Shown: positions 7,599 to 13,650 of the stretch, piece after piece
How positions within the stretch are numbered: position 1 is the first letter of the stretch
Layout: every line of letters starts with the position of its first letter
NCBI GenBank assembly: GCA_910579105.1
Contig: CAJTRT010000058.1
Span: 1 to 13,650, forward strand
Direction of reading: 5' to 3'
DNA length: 13,650 bases
Origin: an uncultured Muribaculaceae bacterium
GTDB lineage: Bacteria > Bacteroidota > Bacteroidia > Bacteroidales > Muribaculaceae
The notes under the pieces: model-generated
Seen by the model: the letters and a program-made list of their open reading frames with translations, nothing else
The model's database searches: none
Told to the model about the DNA's origin: nothing
Made by a program: the position numbers and the translations under genes

Positions 7599-8889
7599 TG
7601 TTGAGACCCCGCGCGGGCGCTCGCCATGGTGGTGGGTGCCGTCGCTTTACTTCGCCGAGGGGCTGCCGTACATGGCGGTGATGACGATTTCCACGGTGAT
7701 GTACAAGTGCCTGGGAATAGGGAACACCGAGCTGGCGTTCTACACGGCGTGGCTCTACCTGCCATGGGTCATAAAGCCGTTCTGGAGCCCGTTTGTCGAC
7801 ATCCTGCGGACGAAGCGCTGGTGGGTCGTGGCCATGCAGTGGACGATCGCGGCCGCCATGGCCGGAATCGCCTTCGCGCTCCCGGCACAGGGCTTCTTTC
7901 AGCTCACGCTCTGCGTTTTCTGGCTTATGGCGTTCGCTTCGGCCACGCACGACATAGCCGCCGACGGCTTCTATATGCTGGGCCTGTCGGAGCACCGGCA
8001 GAGCTATTTCGTCGGAATCCGCTCGCTGTTCTACCGCTGCTCGATGATTGTCGGGCAGGGTGGTCTGGTGGTGTTGGCGGCGGTGGTGAGCCGCTCGGCT
8101 GGGAGCGAGCCGGCGGGGTGGATGGTTGTTTTCGCCATCCTCTCGGGCTTTTTCGCTGTCGCGGCGGTCTATCATTCGAGGATTCTTCCCCGTCCCGCGG
8201 CCGACCGCGACCGGGAGCCGCGCGGAGCGGGCGAGGTGGCCAGGGAGTTCGCCGAGACATTCGCCGCTTTTTTCAAAAAGAAGGGTATATGGGCCGCCCT
8301 TCTGTTCATGCTCCTCTACCGGCTGCCCGAGGCGCAGCTTGTGAAGATGATCTCGCCGTTCCTGCTCGATTCGGCTGAGGCAGGGGGGCTTGGGCTTACG
8401 GCCGACCAGGTGGGGCTTGTCTACGGTACTATCGGCGTGCTGGGCCTTATAATCGGCGGGATTGCCGGCGGCCTTGTAGCGGCCCGCGACGGGCTGCGCC
8501 ACTGGCTTCACCCGATGGCGTGGAGCATGTCGCTCACCTGCCTGACGTTCGTCTACCTGGCCGCGGCGCGGCCCGAGGAGCTGTGGCAGGTCTACGGTTG
8601 CGTGTTCGTCGAGCAGCTCGGCTATGGTTTCGGGTTCACCGCCTATATGCTCTACCTGCTTTATTTCTCGGCGGGGCGTTTCTCGACGGCGCATTACTCG
8701 ATCTGCACCGGGTTTATGGCCCTGGGAATGATGCTGCCCGGCATGGCCGCGGGGTGGATTGTCGATTCGTTCGGCTACTTTGATTTCTTCCTGTGGACTA
8801 TGGTGTGCTGCGCCGCCACCATCGGGGTGTGCTATATCATAAAGGTCGACCCGTCGTTCGGCCGCAAGGGAAAGGAGGACGGCGCGTGA
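7591..8889 (+). CDS. AmpG-like MFS transporter (muropeptide/amino-sugar permease)
   Basis: A 432-residue inner-membrane protein with about twelve hydrophobic segments. SLYFAEGLPY near the start, the WVIKPFWSPFVD stretch (about residues 59-70) and HDIAADG (120-126) are characteristic of the AmpG branch of the major facilitator superfamily. E. coli AmpG, which imports GlcNAc-anhydroMurNAc muropeptides, is longer (about 490 residues), so this is the shorter form. Bacteroidota have related AmpG and MurT transporters; Tannerella forsythia MurT takes up MurNAc next to a kinase gene. Flanking a SpoIID-type enzyme and a sugar kinase, import of wall fragments or free MurNAc/GlcNAc is the best inference. 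The ATG at 7591 lies 8 bases inside the preceding gene. The gene ends in a GTGA overlap with the kinase, so both are probably translated together. Confidence 0.85.
   Translation: MNNVETPRGRSPWWWVPSLYFAEGLPYMAVMTISTVMYKCLGIGNTELAFYTAWLYLPWVIKPFWSPFVDILRTKRWWVVAMQWTIAAAMAGIAFALPAQGFFQLTLCVFWLMAFASATHDIAADGFYMLGLSEHRQSYFVGIRSLFYRCSMIVGQGGLVVLAAVVSRSAGSEPAGWMVVFAILSGFFAVAAVYHSRILPRPAADRDREPRGAGEVAREFAETFAAFFKKKGIWAALLFMLLYRLPEAQLVKMISPFLLDSAEAGGLGLTADQVGLVYGTIGVLGLIIGGIAGGLVAARDGLRHWLHPMAWSMSLTCLTFVYLAAARPEELWQVYGCVFVEQLGYGFGFTAYMLYLLYFSAGRFSTAHYSICTGFMALGMMLPGMAAGWIVDSFGYFDFFLWTMVCCAATIGVCYIIKVDPSFGRKGKEDGA
8872..8878 (+). promoter_or_regulatory. Shine-Dalgarno site that sets the kinase GTG start
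   Basis: AAGGAGG, a near-perfect Shine-Dalgarno sequence, sits 7 bases before the GTG at 8886, within the last codons of the transporter gene. It supports GTG at 8886 as the kinase start even though earlier in-frame codons exist inside the transporter gene. Confidence 0.55.
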
Positions 8890-9716
8890 ACGATATTCTT
8901 GTTGCCGACTGCGGCTCGACGAAATGCGCCTGGGCGCTGCTGCGCGCCGACGGCTCTGAAAGGCGCTTTGCCTCCGCCGGAATGAATCCGGCGCTTCTCG
9001 ATCTTCCGGCGCTGGAATCGGCGCTTGCGGAAGGACTCGGGTGGCTTGACCTCCCGGGGAGGGTCGGAGAGGTGTTTTTCTATGGCGCGGGATGCGCCGG
9101 TGATGGAGCCGGGCGCATGCTTGCGGCTCTGGAAGCCGCGCTGCCCGGGGCTTCTGTCGAGGTTCGCTCCGACCTGGTAGGGGCAGCGAGGGCGCTCTTC
9201 GGCGACCGGCCAGGCATAGCGTGCATACTCGGCACCGGCTCCAATTCGGGGTATTACGATGGCAAAGACATCGTGCGGAACGTCAGGCCGATGGGTTTCA
9301 TCCTCGGCGACGAAGGCTCCGGGGCCTCGATTGGCCGCATCCTGCTCAACCAGTATTTCAAGGGGTGGCTCGGGGAGGCCACCCGCCGCGACTTCGAGCG
9401 GGAATATCCCTCGCTGACGTATGACGAGGTTGTGCGCCGCGTCTACCGCGAACCTGGGGCAAACCGCTTCCTGGCCTCATTCGCGCCTTTCGTCGTGGCG
9501 CATATGGACGACCCGCGGCTGGCGGGGCGCGTCGACGAGACGTTCGCCGCCTTCTTCCGCGAATCACTTGCGGCCTATCCCGGCGGCCTCCACCTGGGCT
9601 TCGCCGGCTCCCTGGCCTCGGCCTTCGCCCCCCGGCTGCAACGTCTGCTGGGCGGTCGCCCCGCCTCCTTCCTGGCCTCCCCCCTGGAATCCCTGGCCGC
9701 CTACCACCGCCGGTGA
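8886..9716 (+). CDS. BadF/BadG-family N-acetylhexosamine kinase (GlcNAc or MurNAc kinase)
   Basis: A 276-residue soluble kinase of the ASKHA fold. DCGSTK (residues 8-13) is the first phosphate-binding loop, GTGSNSG (from 116) the second, D96 in RSDLVGAARAL is the probable catalytic base, and GDEGSG (141-146) with the following helix forms the adenosine side. The size matches the Bacteroidota N-acetylglucosamine kinase / BadF group, which includes MurK of Tannerella forsythia, a kinase for MurNAc. It would phosphorylate the sugar brought in by the transporter encoded just upstream, using ATP in the cytoplasm. Whether the substrate is GlcNAc, MurNAc or anhydro-MurNAc cannot be decided here, and no MurQ etherase gene is seen in the window. 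The start is GTG, overlapping the transporter stop as GTGA and preceded by a strong Shine-Dalgarno site. It is the last gene of the compact run; ruvB after it has its own promoter. Confidence 0.85.
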   Translation: MNDILVADCGSTKCAWALLRADGSERRFASAGMNPALLDLPALESALAEGLGWLDLPGRVGEVFFYGAGCAGDGAGRMLAALEAALPGASVEVRSDLVGAARALFGDRPGIACILGTGSNSGYYDGKDIVRNVRPMGFILGDEGSGASIGRILLNQYFKGWLGEATRRDFEREYPSLTYDEVVRRVYREPGANRFLASFAPFVVAHMDDPRLAGRVDETFAAFFRESLAAYPGGLHLGFAGSLASAFAPRLQRLLGGRPASFLASPLESLAAYHRR

Positions 9717-9724
9717 GAGCCGGG

Positions 9725-9756
9725 TTTGCGCGGGTGGGGGAAAAAGCGTAATTTCG
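9725..9756 (+). promoter_or_regulatory. Bacteroidales-type promoter of ruvB
   Basis: TTTG at 9725-9728 is followed, after exactly 20 bases, by TAATTTCG at 9749-9756, which matches TAnnTTTG except for one C. This is the -33/-7 layout of the primary sigma factor of Bacteroidales. The expected transcription start lies only a few bases after 9756, at or just before the ruvB ATG at 9762. Confidence 0.65.
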
Positions 9757-9761
9757 CGGTT

Positions 9762-10793
9762 ATGCGAGAGGAAGATCCTGACTACGACATCCGGCGCGCC
9801 GCCGTCAGCGGCGACAGCGACCTGGAGCGCGCGCTGCGCCCGGGACGCTTCGAGGCGTTCGCCGGCCAGGAGAAGATTGTCGAGAACCTGCGGGTGTTCG
9901 TGGCCGCGGCGCGGATGCGCGGCGAGGCTCTGGACCACCTGCTGCTCCACGGCCCCCCCGGCCTGGGGAAGACCACGCTCTCGGCGATTATCGCCAACGA
10001 GTTGGGCGTGGGGTTCAAGGTGACCTCCGGCCCGGTGCTCGACAAGCCGGGCGACCTGGCGGGAATACTGACGTCGCTCGAGGAGAACGACGTGCTGTTC
10101 ATCGACGAGATCCACCGCCTCAGCCCGGTGGTCGAGGAATACCTCTACTCGGCGATGGAGGACTACCGCATTGACATCATGATCGACAAGGGCCCGGGGG
10201 CGCGGTCGGTGCAGCTGACGCTGTCGCCGTTCACGCTCGTGGGGGCCACGACGCGGAGCGGCCTGCTGACGTCGCCTCTGAGGGCGCGCTTCGGCATCAA
10301 CTGCCACCTGGAATACTACGACCACGAGGTGCTGGAGCGCATCATCCTGCGCTCGGCGGGGCTGCTGGGGGTGCGCTGCACCGGCGAGGCGGCGCACGAG
10401 ATCGCGATGCGCTCGCGCGGGACGCCGCGCATAGCCAACGGCCTGCTGCGCCGTGTGCGCGACTTCGCGCAGGTGAAGGGCTCGGGGGCGATCGATCCTG
10501 AAATCGCCCGCTACGCCCTGGAGGCGCTCAACATCGACCGCTACGGGCTGGACGAGATCGACAACAAGATTCTCTCTACGATGATCCACAAGTTCAAAGG
10601 TGGGCCCGTAGGGCTTTCGACGATCGCGACTGCGCTCGGCGAGGATCCCGGGACTATCGAGGAGGTGTACGAGCCGTTCCTGATAAAGGAGGGCTTTCTG
10701 AAGCGCACTCCCCGGGGCCGCGAGGTGACCGACCTGGCGTGGATGCACCTGGGCGTGTCGCGCCCGTTATCCTCTTCGTCGCTGTTTGACTGA
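9762..10793 (+). CDS. ruvB: RuvB, Holliday junction branch-migration helicase
   Basis: A 343-residue AAA+ ATPase, the usual RuvB length. The Walker A motif GPPGLGKTT is at residues 64-72, Walker B FIDEIHRL has D115-E116, and GATTRSGLLTSPLRARFG from 161 holds sensor 1 and the arginine-rich stretch that follows it in RuvB. The C-terminal winged helix ends with RTPRGREVT, typical of the family. Hexamers of RuvB, loaded by RuvA, pump DNA through Holliday junctions during recombination repair. An in-frame ATG-like start at 9726 would lie on top of the promoter, so 9762 (MREEDPDYDIRR) is preferred and matches the N-terminus of relatives. The flippase gene starts 20 bases after the stop and is probably co-transcribed; ruvA and ruvC are not in the window. 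Confidence 0.97.
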   Translation: MREEDPDYDIRRAAVSGDSDLERALRPGRFEAFAGQEKIVENLRVFVAAARMRGEALDHLLLHGPPGLGKTTLSAIIANELGVGFKVTSGPVLDKPGDLAGILTSLEENDVLFIDEIHRLSPVVEEYLYSAMEDYRIDIMIDKGPGARSVQLTLSPFTLVGATTRSGLLTSPLRARFGINCHLEYYDHEVLERIILRSAGLLGVRCTGEAAHEIAMRSRGTPRIANGLLRRVRDFAQVKGSGAIDPEIARYALEALNIDRYGLDEIDNKILSTMIHKFKGGPVGLSTIATALGEDPGTIEEVYEPFLIKEGFLKRTPRGREVTDLAWMHLGVSRPLSSSSLFD

Positions 10794-10813
10794 TTCCCAA
10801 CACCTTCTTAGTT

Positions 10814-12298
10814 ATGGCTTCTGTAAAAAGTCTTTTCAAGGACACGGCGATCTACGGCGTGAGCAGCATCGTGGGGCGTTTCCTCAACTGGTGCCTGGTG
10901 CCGATGTACACTTACTGCTTCGCGGCGGCGGAGTACGGCGTCGTGACCAACGTGTACGCCTACGTCGCCCTGGCGCTGATCATCCTCACCTACGGCATGG
11001 AGACGGGTTTCTTCCGCTTCGCCAACCACGAGCGCTGGAAGAATCCGTCGCAGGTGTACACCACCACTTTGATTTCCATCGGGATAAGCTCGGCGGTGTT
11101 CATGGCGGCGGCCTGCGCCGCATCGCCGGAACTGGCGCGGGCGCTCGACTGCGGCGACCACCCCTCGTTCGTGTGGATGATGGCGGTTGCCGTCGGGGTC
11201 GACGCTTTCACCTCGATCCCGTTCGCCTACCTGCGCTACCGCAAGCGCCCGGTGAGGTTCGCGGCGCTGAAGCTCGCCAACATCGGGCTTAACATAGGGC
11301 TCAACCTGTTCTTCATACTGCTGTGTCCCTGGCTGGCCGCCAATTACCCGGCGGCGGTGGGGTGGTTCTACGACCCGTCGTTCGGGGTGGGCTACATCTT
11401 CCTTGCCAACCTGATAAGCTCGCTGGCGGTGCTGCTGCTGCTCGTGCCGGAGCTGACGGCCGAGCCTTACTCGTTCTCGGGGAGGCTGTGGCGCGAGATG
11501 ATCCGCTATTCCTTCCCGCTGCTGGTGCTGGGGATAGCCGGCATCATGAACCAGACGATCGACAAGATTCTCTACCCTCTGCTTGTGGCCGACAAAGCTG
11601 AGGCGATGGCGGGGCTGGGGGTCTACGGGGCCAACTACAAGATAGCTATCGTGATGGTGATGTTCACCCAGGCGTTCCGCTTCGCCTTCGAGCCGTTCAT
11701 TTTCGCGCAGAACCGCGAGGGGGCCAAGGGGGAGAGCGACGCGGCCTACCGCAGGGCGATGGACTGGTTCGTGATCGCGGGCCTGTTCATATTCTTAGGG
11801 GTGATGTTCTACCTGCCTGTGCTGAAATACTTCATCTCGCCGGAATACTTCTCCGGCCTGCGGGTGGTGCCCGTGATAATGATGGCGGAGCTCTTCTTCG
11901 GCATATTCTTCAACCTGTCGCTGTGGTACAAGCTGACCGACAAGACGATATGGGGCACCTGGTTCTCGCTCTTCGGGCTTGGCGTGACGCTGGCGGGGAA
12001 TATCATCTTCGTGCCCCGCTACGGCTACATGGCGTGCGCGTGGTCGGCGTTCGCCTGCTACGGCCTGATGATGCTTGCGAGCTATCTCGTCGGGCGCGTG
12101 AAGCGCCCGGTGGGTTATGACATACCCAGGCTGCTGGGCTATTTCGCGGTGGCGATGGCGCTCTACGGGGTGTCGGTTGTTTCCACCACCGGTGACAATC
12201 TGGTTGACTTCGCCGTCCGCTCGGCCCTGCTGCTCGCCTACGGCGGGGTGGTCTGGCGCGCTGAGCTGCGGCCGCGCCGGGGCGGAAACGTTTTTTAA
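10814..12298 (+). CDS. MOP-superfamily oligosaccharide/lipid-linked flippase
   Basis: A 494-residue integral membrane protein with about 12-14 hydrophobic segments. It belongs to the polysaccharide transporter (Wzx/MurJ/MATE-like) superfamily: the N-terminus MASVKSLFKDTAIYGVSSIVGR with a later NWCLVPMYT resembles the opening helix of these flippases. Such proteins turn lipid-linked sugars across the inner membrane. Which lipid is moved (O-antigen, capsule or a wall precursor) cannot be told. Relatives sit beside ruvB in many Bacteroidales, so this looks like a conserved core gene, not part of a variable surface-polysaccharide locus; no other capsule genes flank it. The gene ends in a C- and G-rich stretch followed by TTTTTT that includes the stop codon. 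Confidence 0.85.
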   Translation: MASVKSLFKDTAIYGVSSIVGRFLNWCLVPMYTYCFAAAEYGVVTNVYAYVALALIILTYGMETGFFRFANHERWKNPSQVYTTTLISIGISSAVFMAAACAASPELARALDCGDHPSFVWMMAVAVGVDAFTSIPFAYLRYRKRPVRFAALKLANIGLNIGLNLFFILLCPWLAANYPAAVGWFYDPSFGVGYIFLANLISSLAVLLLLVPELTAEPYSFSGRLWREMIRYSFPLLVLGIAGIMNQTIDKILYPLLVADKAEAMAGLGVYGANYKIAIVMVMFTQAFRFAFEPFIFAQNREGAKGESDAAYRRAMDWFVIAGLFIFLGVMFYLPVLKYFISPEYFSGLRVVPVIMMAELFFGIFFNLSLWYKLTDKTIWGTWFSLFGLGVTLAGNIIFVPRYGYMACAWSAFACYGLMMLASYLVGRVKRPVGYDIPRLLGYFAVAMALYGVSVVSTTGDNLVDFAVRSALLLAYGGVVWRAELRPRRGGNVF

Positions 12299-12308
12299 AC
12301 TCGGTTGT

Positions 12309-12340
12309 GTTGGTTTTTGGCGGGGAAATCACTAACTTTG
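12309..12340 (+). promoter_or_regulatory. Bacteroidales-type promoter of eno
   Basis: TAACTTTG at 12333-12340 is a perfect match to the -7 consensus TAnnTTTG. GTTG at 12309-12312 is a three-of-four match to the -33 TTTG and lies 20 bases upstream, the same spacing as at ruvB. The transcript would begin near 12345, giving a leader of about 60 nt before the ATG at 12406. No clear riboswitch or hairpin is visible in that leader. Confidence 0.7.
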
Positions 12341-12405
12341 CGGTCTGAAAAGGAAATACGTTAAACAACCATAACCGCCCTAACAGGCAACCATCTACAA
12401 AGATT

Positions 12406-13650
12406 ATGAAAATCGAAAAAATCATCGGTCGCGAAGTCCTCGACTCGCGCGGCAACCCTACCGTTGAAGTTGACGTGATTCTCGAAAGCGGCGCCCGCGG
12501 CCGCGCTTCCGTTCCCTCCGGCGCTTCCACCGGCGTGAACGAGGCACTCGAGCTCCGCGACGGCGACAAGAGCCGCTACATGGGCAAGGGCGTCCTCAAG
12601 GCAGTGGCCAATGTCAACGGCCCCATCGCCGACGCCCTCAAAGGAATGAGCGCCCTCGACCAGATCGCCATCGACGAGACAATGCTCAAGCTCGACGGCA
12701 CCGACACCAAGTCGAACCTCGGCGCCAACGCCATCCTCGGCGTTTCCCTCGCCGTTGCCAAGGCGGCCGCTGATTACCTCGACCTCCCCCTCTACAAATA
12801 CATCGGCGGGTGCAACACCTACTGCCTCCCCGTGCCGATGATGAACATCATCAACGGCGGCGCTCACTCCGACGCCCCCATCTGCTTCCAGGAGTTCATG
12901 ATCCGTCCGATCGGCGCCGCTTCGTTCCACGAAGGGATCCGCATGGGCACCGAGGTGTTCCACAACCTTAAGAAAGTGCTCAAAGAGCGCAACCTCTCGA
13001 CCGCTGTCGGCGACGAGGGCGGCTTCGCCCCCAACCTCGACGGCACCGAGGACGCCCTCCAGGTGATCATCAAGGCTATCGAGCTGGCCGGCTACACCCC
13101 CGGCAAGGACGTTACCATCGGCCTTGACTGCGCTTCCTCCGAGTTCTTCAAGGACGGCGTTTACGACTACACCTGGAAGCAGGGCGAGAACGCTCCCAAG
13201 CTCACCTCCGAGCAGCAGGCCCAGTTCCTCAAGGACCTCGTCGAGAAATATCCCATCGACTCCATCGAGGACGGCATGGCCGAGAACGACTGGGAAGGCT
13301 GGAAGATCCTCACCGACCTCATCGGCGGCCGCTGCCAGCTCGTGGGCGACGACCTGTTCGTTACCAACGTGAAGTACCTCCAGCGCGGCATCAACGAGGG
13401 TTGCGCTAACTCGATCCTCGTGAAGGTCAACCAGATCGGCTCGCTGACCGAGACCCTTCGCGCCGTCGAGCTGGCACAGCGCAACGGCTACACAGCCGTC
13501 ATCTCACACCGCTCGGGCGAGACAGAGGACGCCACCATCGCCGACATCGCCGTGGCCACCAACGCCGGGCAGATCAAGACAGGTTCCGCTTCCCGCTCCG
13601 ACCGTATGGCCAAGTACAACCAGCTCCTCCGCATCGAGGAAGAGCTCGGC
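12406..13650 (+). CDS. eno: Enolase (phosphopyruvate hydratase), 3' end cut by window
   Basis: The first 415 residues of enolase, which converts 2-phosphoglycerate to phosphoenolpyruvate in glycolysis. The gene is open to the window end; enolases have about 430 residues, so roughly 15 are missing. The mobile loop SGAST, H154 in NGGAHSD, E204 in DEGGFAPN, the magnesium ligands D241, E288 and D315, and catalytic K340 (LVKVNQ) and K391 (QIKTGS), with SHRSGETED at 367-375, are all present. The start at 12406 gives the standard MKIEKIIGREVLDSRGNPT opening. It has its own promoter and a leader of about 60 nt. Its codons are strongly biased: Ile is almost always ATC, whereas the other genes here often use ATA, as expected for a highly expressed gene. 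Confidence 0.98.
   Translation, partial: MKIEKIIGREVLDSRGNPTVEVDVILESGARGRASVPSGASTGVNEALELRDGDKSRYMGKGVLKAVANVNGPIADALKGMSALDQIAIDETMLKLDGTDTKSNLGANAILGVSLAVAKAAADYLDLPLYKYIGGCNTYCLPVPMMNIINGGAHSDAPICFQEFMIRPIGAASFHEGIRMGTEVFHNLKKVLKERNLSTAVGDEGGFAPNLDGTEDALQVIIKAIELAGYTPGKDVTIGLDCASSEFFKDGVYDYTWKQGENAPKLTSEQQAQFLKDLVEKYPIDSIEDGMAENDWEGWKILTDLIGGRCQLVGDDLFVTNVKYLQRGINEGCANSILVKVNQIGSLTETLRAVELAQRNGYTAVISHRSGETEDATIADIAVATNAGQIKTGSASRSDRMAKYNQLLRIEEELG

Noticed and set aside
12272..12296. CCGC/GCGG stem followed by AAAC and TTTTTT as a terminator after the flippase gene
   Set aside because: The stem is about 4 pairs long, lies in coding sequence and is separated from the T run. It could help termination before the eno promoter but is not convincing by eye.
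10794..12298. A variable capsule or O-antigen locus marked by the flippase
   Set aside because: The gene sits between ruvB and eno with no other polysaccharide genes beside it and with matching base composition, so it looks like a stable core gene.

Overview
The window comes from a GC-rich member of the Bacteroidota, most likely the order Bacteroidales (an Alistipes-like or Muribaculaceae-like gut organism is a reasonable guess). The reasons are two promoters of the Bacteroidales form TTTG-N20-TAnnTTTG (before ruvB and before eno), sparse Shine-Dalgarno sites, a Golvesin/'xanthan lyase'-type amidase, a DUF4922 protein and the RuvB-flippase gene pair. All ten genes lie on the + strand. No tRNA, rRNA, CRISPR array, insertion sequence or phage gene was seen, and no gap exceeds about 110 bases.

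Region 1 (1-4259) holds a membrane-anchored family 2 glycosyltransferase that lacks a recognisable DxD motif. It is followed by a large exported zinc amidase (949 aa) whose catalytic domain is interrupted by a Golvesin/Xly-type beta-sandwich domain.

Region 2 (4287-9716) is a tightly packed run of five genes: a two-module glycosyltransferase, a DUF4922 protein with a complete galactose-1-phosphate uridylyltransferase-like metal and nucleophile set, a SpoIID/LytB-type protein, an AmpG-like MFS transporter and a BadF/BadG-type sugar kinase. Each gene overlaps the next by 4 to 14 bases, so they are almost certainly one operon. With the amidase upstream, the content points to peptidoglycan turnover and muro-sugar salvage: cut the wall, import the fragment, phosphorylate the amino sugar. 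The DUF4922 protein could act on the resulting sugar phosphate; that step is inference.

Region 3 (9717-13650) is housekeeping: ruvB, with a strong promoter that appears to give a leaderless or near-leaderless transcript; an oligosaccharide/lipid-linked flippase 20 bases after it; then eno (enolase) with its own promoter and a leader of about 60 nt, running off the end of the window.

The most interesting target is the region 2 operon, above all the DUF4922 protein as an uncharacterised sugar-1-phosphate nucleotidyl-transfer enzyme linked to cell-wall recycling.
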